From Gnetum montanum (lineage: Eukaryota > Streptophyta > Gnetopsida > Gnetales > Gnetaceae), in NCBI GenBank assembly GCA_015680685.1, contig MNCI01011425.1:69159-112382 (forward strand): a stretch of DNA of 43,224 bases, written 5' to 3'. Numbering within the stretch: position 1 is the stretch's first letter; each line of letters begins with the position of its first letter. Position numbers and translations under genes: made by a program. This document shows, in pieces, positions 11,280 to 22,911 of this stretch. The notes beneath the pieces are model-generated. The model worked only from the letters and a program-made list of their open reading frames with translations. It searched no databases and was not told the DNA's origin.

Positions 11280-11720
11280 AGTCATCATTCTAAAAAAATA
11301 TCTAATTATGGGAGTCCTCTTATTTACTTGCAGATCATTGGAAATGAACCATGTAAGGCTCTTTTAAATTTATGTTCCAAAGTTAGCTTAATTTCACAAG
11401 AAATGTACAAAGCCTGGAACCTACCTCCCTTGAGAAAGAGAAACATCCAACTAGAGTTGGTAGACCAATCCATCACTATTCCTTTGAGAATGCTGAAGGA
11501 AATCATGACCACCATTTGTTGATGATCCTACCTTCCCAATTTTCTAGTGATCCATGTGGAGAACTACAAATGGAATTTTCCTATCATAATGAGGAGAGCA
11601 TGGTTGGGCATCATCAATGCAACGTTGGGGATTTAAGAAATTTCCTTAGAAACTTTCAAGGAAAATAAATTTAGTAAGATTGAGAAAAAAATATTTCCAT
11701 GCATCATGTATAGTGACATA
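11280..11720 (+). pseudogene. Element 1 aspartic protease, decayed
   Basis: The segment aligns with the protease of the intact polyprotein at 26300-26750. CKALLNLCSKVSLISQEMYK stands where the relative has RALLDSGSGVNLISRKMYH, so the catalytic DSG triplet is lost (reads NLC). IQLELVDQSITIPL and PIIMRRAWL-like blocks follow. A stop interrupts at 11521. It is non-functional because the active-site Asp is missing. Confidence 0.8.
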
Positions 11721-12229
11721 GGATGTCATTGCGTGCAAAGACTATGAACCATCAAAGGCACATCACTTCAAGCATGTAATCAGTGTGCAAAGGCTATAGA
11801 AATTCAAAGGTGCCTATACATAGTAGCCACTAAATAGAATGGTACCCAATGGCTTATAATAGATAATGAGGCTAGATCAATAATATGCATTGAACCAGCT
11901 AAGAGCCTCACTAGCTCCTATGTTGAAATCATGGATAAATTGGAGCAACTCCATTGCCAACTCTCTGATGCATAAAGTGAGATAAACTAAGTAGAGTTAG
12001 AGACACTTGAGAGTTTCAAGCAATAGCCCCTTGAGTTAAAGGCTCTATAGGCATCAATGGAATATGCATTTTTGAACAATGGCAAGCTGGTAATCATCAA
12101 TGCTACACTTGCTTTAGAATAGAAAATAAAATTTTTAAAAGCTATGAACAAATGACCAACAACCTTTGCCTAGTAATATAATGAACTAACAAGGATTGAT
12201 CCTTAGATATTCTAGCACATAATCTATAC

Positions 12230-12920
12230 AAACAAATCCATCAAGTTAAAAAGGCAGCTACAAATATGCTTAAACCCAAAACTAAAGCACATCGTCAATG
12301 AGAAGATTGAACAACTTCTCAAGGTAGGGTTCATCTACTTCATTGTGGATAGCGTGTGGGTTAGCCCACTCATTATTGTACCAAAGAAAGGAGGACAGTG
12401 GAGAGTTTGTGTAGAATTTCAACTGTTGAACATCATAACCTACAAAGATCATTTTTCATTACCATTTGTGAACTAGGTGTTGGATATCATTATAGAGCAT
12501 TGTTACTATAGCTTTTTGGATGGTTATAGTGGTTATAACTAAATCTAGATAGCATAAGAGGACTAAGCCAAGACCACATTCACAAGTCCCTAGGGAAATT
12601 TTTCATATCAAAAGATGCCCTTTAACCTATGCAATGCTTCTGCCACATTTTAATGGTTGGTCCTAAGCATCTTCCAATAGTAGATCAAAAGTGAGGTAGA
12701 GGTCTTCATGGATGACTTCTCTACCTACAGGGCTACCTTTGAGCAAGCCTTAGATCACCTTGACCTAGTTCTTCAGCAATTGGTGGAGATAAACCCAATG
12801 CTCAATTGGTAGAAGAGCCACCTAATGGTCCAAAAGGGAATTGTCTTGGGGCATCAGATTTTCAACAAAGGGATTAAGGTAGACCCATAGAAAGTAATGG
12901 TTCTCTAAGGAATAACTAGA
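12230..12920 (+). pseudogene. Element 1 reverse transcriptase, decayed
   Basis: Translation with stops gives the standard Ty3/gypsy RT blocks in order: LNPKLKHIVNEKIEQLLKVG, VSPLIIVPKKGGQWRVC, FSLPFVN, FLDGYSGYN, MPFNLCNASATF, VFMDDFSTY (catalytic DD near 12713) and KGIVLGHQIFNKGIKVDP. The FMDDFS form with the VLGH..KGI..D block is typical of Athila/Tat-type elements. At least eight in-frame stops, many TAG, are present. This domain is entirely missing from the young element at 22912-30490. Confidence 0.85.
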
Positions 12921-12929
12921 CATCTAGAG

Positions 12930-13500
12930 ATAGTAAAGGATGTAAGGTCATTCCTTGGCCACACTGATTACTATAAGCTATTCATTGAAAACTTCTTAAA
13001 GATTGTAAAACCATTGGTGGGACTTACAAAGAAAGATGCACCATTCATCTAGACCAAAGAATGTAAGCATGCATTCCAGTAACTGAAGCAGAAACTAGTA
13101 GAAACTCCAATTCTACAAGCACTAGACTAGTCTAGGCCATTCCACATCATGATGGATGCATCAAATTATAATTTAGGAATTGTTCTTACATATTTGGATG
13201 ATCAAAAATGTCCATACTACATCCACTATGCAAGCAGGAGCGTTATGGTTGCATGGCTAAACTACACCATCACTAAAAAGGACCTCACAGTGGTAATGTA
13301 TGCCTTAGAGAAATTTAGGCACTATGTGCTTAGATATAAATTTTTTATGCACACCAATCACAATGCCATCCAATTCCTAATGAAAAAGCCAATAGTGAGC
13401 CATCATGTCATATGGTGGCTAGTTATCTTTTCGGAGTTCAATTTAATGATGATTGACCAGAAGGGGATCAAGAATTTGGGGGATAACCACTTGTCTTAAT
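12930..13500 (+). pseudogene. Element 1 RNase H, decayed
   Basis: After the RT thumb (VRSFLGHTDYYKLFIENF) come the RNase H blocks: FHIMMDASNYNLGIVL (catalytic Asp in MDAS), YYIHYASRSV, NYTITKKDLTVVMYALEKFR, FFMHTNHNAIQFLM and KGIKNLGDNHLS. The open stretch 13149-13499 is the longest intact piece. Block order and spacing match Ty3/gypsy RNase H. Confidence 0.85.
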
Positions 13501-13639
13501 TAAGATGGGATAGAAAAGAGGATGAGGATCCACTATTTGGTCAACTTCCTGATGAACTCCTCTTTACTGATGCTCTTAATGCTCAAAATCCCAAAGAAGC
13601 AAACTGGTACAAATAAATCCTCTCCTATCTACTCACCCA

Positions 13640-14954
13640 AAAGATGCCACAGGAGAGGAACAATAAGAAAAAATAATAGTTTTTTCATCTAGCCAAACAC
13701 TTCATGGAAATTAGAGGCAACCTCTACAAAATTTGTGCAAATTACCTCATACAATGGTGTGTCCATGATGTAATTCAACTTTGAGTCCTCCAGGAAGCAC
13801 ATGAAGGTCCTTATGGAACCCACTATGATGGAAGGACGATGACCATTAAGATCCTCATGGAGAGGTATTATTGGCCCATGATCTTCAGGGATGCCTATCA
13901 CTTCTTCCATTCCTATGCTAGGTGCCAACATGATGGAGAGATGACCGCATGAATGGAACATCCTTAATAGTAGATCCAACCAATGGAGCCATTCACTCAT
14001 TAGGGAATTGACATCATGGGATCCATCAACACCATGTCGAATGGAAAGGCATACATCATCTTAGCAGTTGACTATTTCATCAAGTGAGTTGAAGTCACTA
14101 TCATCACCAACTATTTATCTTCTACGGTGGCACGGTTTGTACAATAGAATGTCATAAAAAGGTTTGGTGCACCATGGGCACTAATTTCAAATAATGGAAC
14201 ACACTTTACTTGTGCCACTTTTCAAAAGCTCATGTAATGCTTAGGGGTTGAATATAAACTAACAACTCCATACCATCCCCAAGCCAACAGTCAAGTTGAG
14301 GTCACTAATAGGAAAATCATCAAAATACTAACACATACAATTAGTAAATATAGGAAGGACTGGAGTAGTAAACTCAACAATGCTCTCTGGGCTTATCATT
14401 CAACATGGAAACTTCCTATTGGGTATTCTCCCTATGAGTTAGTGTATGGGAAACTTTCAACTCTTTCCATCCAAACCAAGCTTTGTACACTTTCAATGGC
14501 ATGTGACCTTGACCTGAATCTATGTCTAGCCCAACGAGAAAGATTGATGAACTTCAACACACTAGAAAAGAATAAATTAGTGGCCCTATGATTGAATGAA
14601 GTGCACAAGGCACATAACAAGCAATGCCATGACCTTAGAATAATGAAAGTAAAGTTTCAACCAAAAGATAAGGTACTCTATTGGAACCCCATGCATGCAC
14701 CTCAATGTACGAAATGTTAAATGCTATGGAAGGGCCCTTACATTATACATTAGACTTTTCCATTTGGGGTCATGATGATCTACCATCTTGCTAGTCCAAA
14801 TAAGAGGCTATTAGTCAACATTCAAGAACTTAAACCTTTCTTGGAGATAAGGATAACTTATGAACAAAATACATTAAAAAATGGCCAAGCACACTCAATC
14901 TTTCAAATCTATCCCTTCCAACTTAGTCATGGGGGAGATGGCCATCCATGCTAA
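13640..14954 (+). pseudogene. Element 1 integrase and C-terminus of pol, decayed
   Basis: Blocks in order: a zinc-finger region (HEGPYGTHYDG, RYYWPMIFRDAYHFFHSYAR, CQHDG), GIDIMGSI (first catalytic Asp), DYFIK, FGAPWALISNNGTHF (the second catalytic Asp now Asn, a G-to-A change), TPYHPQANSQVEVTNRKI (third acidic residue), then WKLPIGYSPYELVYGK and a C-terminal domain ending FQLSHGGDGHPC. No chromodomain is seen. The last residues are nearly identical to those ending the gag-protease ORF of the young element (SQLSHGGDGHLC), which shows where that element's internal deletion rejoined. Confidence 0.85.
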
Positions 14955-16009
14955 CATCCTACAATGGCTCCTTAATTTTTCAAGTTTTTTATTTTACATT
15001 GTTTTCCATATGTGTTTCATTTTCTTGGATATTTTGAAATTTATTTTATATCTTTTTCATTTGGGTTCTTCTTACATGTATTTTTCTTCTTTATTACTAT
15101 CAAGACTTGGTGTTAAATATATATACTGATTGATGGTGATTTAATAAATTATATTAATTAAATTGATTGCTTAATGACTAGATTTCATCATTGAATTTTG
15201 ACATTGATTAATGGGACATTTTAAAAGCATAAAGTCCTTTCTTAATAATAACTTTTAAAGAACCTATGACCTTAGTACTTTCTACATTTGGAATGAATCA
15301 AGTAGAATTAACAAGGGTGTGGCTTCAAGGAGACTTGTTACCTTTTGTACCTACCTATTGTCTAGAGTTTTATGGGCATTCTCATTGATTTCTCATCATT
15401 CCTAATGTCAACCAAATAAAAGGAAGTATGGTGTGGTTCCCATGAAAAAGAAAAGCAAACAAACAAACATGGGAATTCCAAGAACATTCCTGAGATGAAA
15501 TAATGAGCTATAAGCACTATTTATGGGGTTGTAAAGACATGTTACCCATATCTGAAAGAACCCCTCTAACTAAGGCCCTCTTCACTTCCTACTTATCTTT
15601 TCTTCTCTATTTGGAATGGTGGGTGATCATTGAGGATTTTCATGAGCTCTAGGGGATTGAATGGTCTAAATGTATGAATGAGAAGTCATTGGAAGTGGAT
15701 GGCCTTAATTCCAACAAAGGATGGGACAATATCAGGTCACCTTAATCACAAAAATCCACAAAGGACTTTTTGTAACCAAGATAAGGAACTCCATTCCATC
15801 CTCTCTCTCCATCTCAATTCTATCCATCTACCACCTCGCTATCTTCTATCATGATTAATCAATGTGTTCATTTTGGTATTTCTTAATTTCTTGGTGATTT
15901 CTTGTGTGATTCAATTTTTAACAATCCATGGCCATTTGTGATTTCTTATGTGATTCAATTTCTTAGTGATTTCTTGTGTGATTTAATTTATTGGTGATGA
16001 GGTATGGGA
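14955..16009 (+). other. Element 1 spacer between pol and the extra ORF
   Basis: This is a non-coding T-rich stretch that also occurs in element 2 (20780-21856) and, diverged, on the minus strand of the young element (25960 down to about 23970). It is therefore a conserved part of the element's 3' region. A unit of about 28 bp containing GTGATTTCTTGTGTGATTCA is repeated about three times at 15891-15990, whereas element 2 has one copy. Confidence 0.7.
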
Positions 16010-17866
16010 AGGGGAAAGGCCCATACATTTGTTGAATGTATGAGAAAACTTCAAGAATATTTGCTATAGCAATAACAAGAAGAGGCAATTGGTGGAAAAC
16101 CATTAGTCTACGAACCAAAATTGAGCCATCTCAACAAAGTAACTAGAATCATAAACTAGCTAGAGGAGACTGCCCCATTGTTTTTAACCCAAAAAATGTA
16201 AGAAACTATGAGAAAAAATTTGAGTTCTAAGAAGTTATGGTATCCATCCCCAAACAACAAGAGTTTCTAGAACTTTCTAGGAACACAACTTTCTCAGTGT
16301 GCCTACAGGAAGGAAAGGGGGAAACTATCCTAGTGATGTAGCACCATGGACAAGAAACAATAGCAAAAGTGCTGGTTGATTGAGTGGCCAAAGCAGTCAA
16401 TGCTTCTATGGTGGCCATGCTAAACATAGTGGCACTTCAAGATGTGCAAGATTCTACAGGAGTAAGAAGCAAGAGACTTAGTGTTGTCCAACATGAGGAG
16501 GTGTTGGATTGACTAGTGGGAACTCTGCAATTGCTTCTAGAGATCTTCAATCTCCGAGAAGAGATCACTGCTACCTAGGTAGGGCTACTAGAGACAAAGG
16601 GCAAGCTCATCATTACCAACACTCAACTTGAGGCAACCTCCACCAATTACCATGGATTGGCTATCGAGGTTATAGAATTTAGAGTCCATCTCGCTAATCC
16701 CACCATTCTTAGCCAAGTTGTTACAAGAAATGAAGCTTTTCTACAACTTCAAAACAAACTCAAGAAGGTTAAGAATGCTAAAGAGATGACAATCTTCAAT
16801 AGATCCTTATCAGAGACTCTTACCTTCAACATCAATAAGGACTTGGTGCAAGTCTACTAGGAGAACTGGGTCATTACTAAGGACATTAATTGCTTGCAGA
16901 ATGTCAAGAAGCAAAATGATCAAATGGTCAAATTTATGAGATAGCAATAGGAGTAGCTTGTCAAGGTTAACATGAACCTAAGGAGATTGGCAACTAAGAA
17001 TAGGAATCTATCTATGGAAGAAGTCCAAGTGATTCACTAGAAAATGACCATCAAGGTAGCTGCCTAGAAAAATGAGGTTCTAAAATTTGAAAGAGTGAAA
17101 AATCATTATGGCAAGTAGGTAGGGCTCCCCAAGGAGGTAAATGAAAAAGAAATCCAATTGGACAAGGTAAAGATGAACAAGATTCTCAAGCAACTCCAGT
17201 AAAGAGATGATGTATGAAAACTGATCTTTGATGGCTTAAATACCCATAACAAAGTAGAAATGCCCTTGAAGGAATTGTAAATAGAAGAGATGATAGAGTA
17301 CATGGAGCTTTCCAACCTTCAATATGCAAACTTGGTGATGTTAGCAATAGGGAGACCAAGGTTTGAATTGGAAAAGTAGTTGGCCAGCTTGTACCTCCTC
17401 AATGAGGTCAAGTTCAGGCATTAGAAAGAGACAATAAAAGTTGAAGACAACCAATGTTGAGCTTGAAGTTCTTAACATCAATTTCACAGATCAACAAGTG
17501 ATTGTTGAGAACCTATCTAGAAGAATGAATGATAAACATGAACTATAAAACCTAGTCAAGGCATTTGATATTGAATGAAAATAATTCGCTGCATGGTTTG
17601 CTAATGTTAGGGAGTTATTTCTTATAATGTCTTGTCTATGGGATGTTCTTATACCAATCCATATTGATGAAGCTACATGGACTCTATACAATCCATAGAG
17701 TAAGGAGAAGAAGATGAGAGTATTTCTGGATGCTTTTTGTCTTCCACCAAAAATAGCAACCATAGCAGGATAGCCCCAGCCACAATCACTGCCACCACCA
17801 TAAGTGTTGAAGCCTAGTGAAGGTCCTTCAACACACTAGGAGCCTCCACCTCCTAGCACTGTTTAA
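16010..17866 (+). pseudogene. Element 1 extra 3' ORF, decayed
   Basis: Between integrase and the 3' LTR lies a decayed coding region in the element's sense direction. Long stretches read through if TAG/TAA are taken as former Gln codons, for example at 16080-16860 (NPTILSQVVTRNEAFLQLQN, LKKVKNAKEMTIFNRSL). The composition is Lys/Glu/Leu-rich and suggests coiled coil. The end is proline-rich (PPP, VLKPSEGPSTH, EPPPPSTV) before TAA at 17864. Athila/Tat-type elements are known to carry extra ORFs here. This one shows no recognisable envelope features (no signal peptide or transmembrane segment), so I do not call it env. The 5' part is deleted relative to element 2. Confidence 0.6.
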
Positions 17867-18087
17867 TCTTCACTTTTTCTTCAACAACTAAAGGGTTTTT
17901 GCCATCCATTTTTGTAAGGATGTCCAATTTTGTTGTTAAGGATACCCATTTTTGTAATTTTTTTAATTTCATATAACTTGACACTCAAAGTTAATCAATT
18001 AATAATTCCATACTTGTCCAATTTTGTAAGAAGCTCAATCCTACTTTTGTTCACTTAAGGATAGGTTTTCACTAAGTTGTGGGATTA
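17867..18087 (+). other. Element 1 3' untranslated region with polypurine tract remnant
   Basis: T-rich sequence with near-repeats of TTTTGTAAGGATGTCCAATTT. The final bases before the LTR (CTAAGTTGTGGGAT, 18072-18085) resemble a decayed form of the AGTCATGGGGG tract found next to the young element's 3' LTR. Confidence 0.5.
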
Positions 18088-18942
18088 TCATGAATCATTT
18101 AATTGGTTGTGTTGACAAGCATACATTGACGTAGCCATGTCAATGCATGGTTTGATGTGCCAACACAATGTCTAGTCTTACCTATATAAATGCACATACC
18201 CACCACATTTAGGATACATTAAGTTAGTAGCATAGCCAAACTTTTGCAATTTTCCTAGTCTAGAATTAGAACATTTTTTAAGTGCCCACAATAGGACTTC
18301 AAGCATTGTATAAATCCTTATTCAAGCATTAATGTACCTAAACACTTTGATGTGATAGTAATAAAGACAAGATTCTTAGAACTCCTTGCAGCACTTAGAA
18401 TAGATTAATGTTTATTTCTATGCACTTTATTATTGATGCATTTTACATTCATGTTGTTAGTTAATTAACAAACTTAATAACAACACATAAGTACGACCAC
18501 TTCAAACATACTGCTTAATGCTTAATAATCCCAATAGTACCTATCTAGTATGCCCAATGATAGACACTTGGTAACCTAGTAGGATTAGAGCAAGTTCAAG
18601 ATGCAAACGACAAGTGGTCCTAGATGCTTATGTTAGGCTAGTTAGATTAAGACATTAGATAGTTAAATAATTAATTTCTAATTAATTATCTTTATTTCAT
18701 ACTTAGATTAAATAGAATAAAATATATAATATAAATATAAATATAAATCATATGCCTTAACTTACACTTAACCATACAACTTAGCTTACACAAGTGAAGC
18801 CAAAAGGATAATGATCATAACTCTCATTATACTAGCTTTGCCCATCATACACTTAAGGGCTAAGTCCAAAGAATTCGATCAAACCGCTGGTGAATGCTTT
18901 TGGTTCGTATGGTTGAGTAGAGGGACTACTTGTTGCTCATAA
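18088..18942 (+). repeat. Element 1, 3' LTR
   Basis: It aligns with 7616-8479 from (TCA)TGAATCATTTAATTGGTTG to GGGACTACTTGTTGCTCAT. The TGATGA start is mutated to TCATGA and the terminal CA to AA. Numerous substitutions and small indels separate the two LTRs, consistent with an old insertion. Confidence 0.85.
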
Positions 18943-19065
18943 AGGCTTAAATATTATATTTTACCATATAAAAGATCTAGAACTCAAATTAGAAACGATA
19001 CATATTCAAATCAAGGTTACCTAATTTTCATAAAGAAAATTACATTATGATCGTAAAATCATAAT

Positions 19066-20011
19066 TGATGAGCAGTGAGGTACCCCTACACCCAACCATA
19101 TGAATCACAAGTGTTCACGCATGATTTGGTTGAATTTTGTGGATGGGACTAGTTGTGACATCTAGATTACTATTCCTTGATTGCAGTTTGCTATGCCTTG
19201 ATCACAGTTTGCTATCTTCCCACTTGGACTAGTGGTAGCTTTGTCATGTATGGTTTAGTCCAAAGTGAGACATATGATTTTTATTATTTTATATTTTATT
19301 TTTCTACAATTAACAATAGGTTGAAACTCAATTTATAATCAATTAAACTAATCTAATTGCTAATTAATAATTAACTACCCTAATATAAGTATCCGATCCC
19401 ACGACTTGTGCACATCCTAAACACATAATGCTACTGGGTTACCAAACGTTAAGCGTTGCTGGGATTACCAAGAGTTATAAAAATGCTTGAAGTGATTGTA
19501 CTTATGTGCTTAATAAATTAAGATGCATTAAAATGTAAATATTAACTAAGTACTTGAAAAGTAAATTGCATGGAAAGTAAACCTAATCTAAGTCAAAGTG
19601 CTGTAATGAATAAGAATCAATCTCGATCTTATTGTTGCTAATGGAATATGTCCACGTACATTGCTAGTCAAATAAGATTACAGGATAATACTATAAGAAT
19701 TTGGCTACTCTATTGACAAAACTATGAGAAACTAATGTAAAACTATTAAAACTAATGCCCAAACTATGCACCCAAGCACTATATTTATAGGCTAGCATAT
19801 ACCCCATGACATTGGATATCTAACATCGTGTTCGGGCTCCAACATCGAATACTCGACATCGAGGTTCCAACATCAAGTACCCAAAGTTAGAGCATAAAAA
19901 AACATGCTTCATCAATAATAAAATCAATCTTCTCATTCTCTTTCCAACTTCACTACAGTAAGCCTTAATTCTTGATTCTAGCATCACTTTACTTATCTGC
20001 ATGAGGCATCA
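19066..20011 (-). mobile_element. Lone diverged LTR (solo or truncated)
   Basis: The plus strand starts TTGATGAGCAGTGAGGTACC, the same terminus as the young LTRs at 22912 and 29451, and ends GCATGAGGCATCA. Sense is minus: CCTATAAATATAG near 19780-19792 is the TATA box. Shared blocks include TGCTACTGGGTTACCAA, but the three-module array is absent. No tRNA-Asp primer site adjoins its left side, so it is a 3' or solo LTR. A (CAT)n run and a purine stretch (sense GGGAGAAGG) lie to the right. No clear target duplication. Confidence 0.7.
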
Positions 20012-22678
20012 TCATCATCATCATAGCCTTCTCCCAAAAAAGTAGAATTAACTATGAATTATCTACAAGAGGTTCATGTAATACTTAGGGGTTGAACATA
20101 AACTAATAACTCCATACCATCCCCAATCCAACAGTTAAGTTGAGGTCACTAATAGGGAAATCATTAAAATACTAACATGTATAATCAGTAAATCTAGGAA
20201 GGACTAGAGTAGTAAACTCAATGATGCTCTTTTGGCTTATCGTTCAACATGGAAAATTTCTATTAGGTATTCTCCCTATGAGTTAGTTTATGAGAAACTT
20301 CCAAATCTTTCCATCTAAACTAAGCTTTGTACACTTTCAATGACCTATGACCTTGAACTAAATCTAAGTCTAGACCAATGACAAAGATTGATGAACCTAA
20401 ACACACTAGATGAGAATAGATTAGCAACCCTATCATTGAATGAAGTGCACAAGGCACACAACAAGAAATGTCATGACCTTAGAATAATGAAAGTAAATTT
20501 TCAACCAAGAGAAAAGGTACTCTACTAGAACCCCATACATGTACCTCAACATATGAAATTTCAAACGCTATGGAAGGACCCTTACATTATACATGAAACC
20601 TTTTCATCTAGGGCCATGATGATCTACCATCTAGCTAGCTCAAATAAGAGCTATTTGTCAACATGCAACAATGTAAACCTTTCTTGGAGACAAGGATAAC
20701 TTGTGGACAAAACACCTTGACAAATGACCAAGCACACTTAATCTTTCAAATCTCTCCCTTCCAACTCAGTCGTGGGGGAGATGGCCATCCATGCTAACAT
20801 CCTATAGTGCCTCAATTTTTCAACTTTTTTGTTTTACATTATTTTTCATACATTTTCCATTTTCTTGAATACTTTGCATCTTTTATATTTTATTCATTTT
20901 GATTTTTCTTACATGTATTTTTCTTCTTTATTACCATCAAGACTTGGTGTTGAATATAACTGCTAATTGATGGTGGTTTAATGAATTATATTGATTAAAT
21001 TAATTGCTTAATGACTAGATTTCATCATTGAGTTTTGATATTGATTAATGGGACATTGGTTTTCTCATGATATTAGGTAATGAGCTCATGTCATCCACCC
21101 ATTCCACTCAACGCTATGGTGTTCTCTCATTTTGGAAGCATGAGGTCCTTTCTTAATAATAACTTTTAAAGAACCTATGACCTCAGTACTTTTTAGACTT
21201 GAAGCAAATCAAGTAGAATTAATAAGGGTGTGGCTTCAAGGGGGCCTGTCACCTTTTGTAACTACCTACCATCTAGAGTTTTATGGGTATTCTCATTGAT
21301 TCCTCATCATTCCTAATGTCAGCCAAATAAAGAAAGTAATATCTATTTATGGTGTGATTCCCATGAGATAAAACAAACAAACAAACATGGAAATTCAAAG
21401 CACCTTCCTTAGATGAAATAATGATGTACAAGCTTTAGTTATGGGGTTAGAAAGACATGTTACCCATGACAAAAGGCATCTCTTTTACTAAGGACCTCTT
21501 TACTTCCTACTTCTCTTTTCTTCTCTATTTGGAATGGTGGGTGATCTTTAAGGGTGTTCATGAGCTCTAGGGGGTTGAAAAGTCTCAATGTACTAATGCA
21601 AAGTCACTAGAAGTGGATGGCCTTGATTCTAACAAGGATGGAACAATATCAAGTCACCTTAATTACAAAAATCCACAAAGGACTTCTTGTAACCAAGATG
21701 AGGAACTCCATGCCATCCTCTCTCTCTCATCATCAATTTTGTCCATCTATCACCTCACTATCTTCTATCATGATTAATCAATGTGTCTATTTTGGTATGT
21801 CTTAATTTCTTGGTGATTTCTTGTATGATTCAATTTTTAACAATCCATGGCCATTAATAATCCTTGGTGCCTACAAACTCCTTGGTATGAAGGCATTCAA
21901 TGGCATTAAAGGCATGAGCCTATTATGGGGAGGACCTACTTGCATACTCTTTGGTTCAAATGGTTAAAATTCTTATCCCATTGTCATTTTTCCTTCAAAA
22001 CCATTGTTTTCCACCTTAAAACTTCTAGTTTTGCACTCCTTAGCAATCAAACTCCATCCAAATCTCCATTTCCCAACTTAATTTCAAGCCATCTTCAATG
22101 GTTTGTCCTTATTCTAGGCTTTTTTGGCTTTCTCTAGACTTTAATTTCATCATCAAGCTCTTTGTCCATACTTAGTTTTAAATGTTAAAAATTTGCTTAA
22201 ATAGATTGCATCAACACATCCTTGTTGACACAGTACACAAATCTTATAAATACATGTCAACACTAAGCCATTTTTACACATTTGCATCACAACACTAGGG
22301 GAGTTTTTGGATTTTTCTAAGCCTAGAGCACCTTCCAAGCACCATAACTTGCATATCACTTGTCTAAATTACCTCATTCTTCAATCCTCAAGCTACCAAA
22401 GGTGATGTCATGGGGACCACAAACCCATTGTTTATGATGGAAAAGTTTTCAAAAATTTTCTAACTCCCAAAGGTTTAACTAATAAAATAATATTAAAAAT
22501 CACTATCTACACTAAGTTAAACCTCATCAAAAAAAATTCAGGTAGCTAAATGAATAAAATAATCAATCTATCACAATTGCAACTAGCCTAATTGTAACTT
22601 GTTCAAAAGAAGAAAGGTATCAAAAGCACTAAAAGTTACACATAAAACACTAATCCTTGGTTATGTTTGTGATCACAA

Positions 22679-22911
22679 ATGGTGCCAAAGAGGGGACCAC
22701 AAGGAGAAGGATCATCCCAGCCTAGGGATAAGTAGCTAAGAGGAGGAAGGGGGTAGTAGCCATAATAGCCTCAAGAGCAAGAAAAAAAGACACATGCAAT
22801 GGAACCTCTTTGGGAGGAGCCTGAAGTGGAATTTGTCCACTAGATTTCCACTATAGAGATTGGCTAGTTGTGGTAGGATGAGGCACTAAGGCCTAGGTCT
22901 AACTTGGAGGT
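22679..22911 (+). pseudogene. Element 2 extra 3' ORF, N-terminal part
   Basis: An ATG at 22679 opens MVPKRGPQGEGSSQPRDK, followed by clustered TAG/TAA stops in a basic, Gln-rich stretch, then THAMEPLWEEPEVEFVH. The frame continues without a shift into 30491 if one copy of the GAGGT duplication is removed (NLEVTLTKACLE), proving the young element inserted into this ORF. Function is unknown. Confidence 0.65.
22907..22911. repeat. Target-site duplication, left copy (GAGGT)
   Basis: GAGGT immediately precedes the left LTR and recurs immediately after the right LTR (30491-30495). A 5-bp duplication is standard for Ty3/gypsy integration. Confidence 0.9.

Larger units (their letters stand above)
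7616..18942 (+). mobile_element. Element 1: old gag-pol Ty3/gypsy retrotransposon (Athila/Tat-like)
   Basis: This is an 11.3-kb element with a 5' LTR (7616-8479), primer site (8481-8498), gag, protease, RT, RNase H, integrase, a spacer of about 1 kb, an extra 3' ORF and a 3' LTR (18088-18942). The domain order PR-RT-RH-INT is that of Ty3/gypsy elements. The tRNA-Asp primer, long spacer, extra 3' ORF and RT block FMDDFSTY point to the Athila/Tat branch. All reading frames are broken, mostly by TAG/TAA/TGA where the intact relative at 25960-29304 has Trp, Gln or Arg codons. A decayed target duplication is possible (AAACT at 7611-7615 versus AGGCT at 18943-18947). Confidence 0.85.
20069..22911 (+). 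mobile_element. Element 2 fragment, left part: integrase end, spacer and start of extra ORF
   Basis: 20069-21856 matches 14230-15930 of element 1 collinearly: decayed integrase (TPYHPQSNS, YSPYELVYEKL, NEVHKAHNKKCHDLRIMK), the end of pol, and the spacer. The copy carries about 80 bp near 21058-21140 that element 1 lacks. 21857-22678 continues the spacer and is also matched, diverged, on the minus strand of the young element (GGCATGAGCCT..TGGGGAGGACC blocks), so element 1 has lost this part. The extra ORF starts at 22679 and is interrupted at 22911 by the nested insertion. Confidence 0.8.

Noticed and set aside
16010-17866. Envelope-like gene in element 1
   Set aside because: Position fits Athila-type env-like ORFs, but no signal peptide, transmembrane segment or cleavage site can be seen in the decayed sequence.
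19066-20069. 5' LTR of element 2
   Set aside because: Its sense is minus while element 2 is plus, and no primer site adjoins it.
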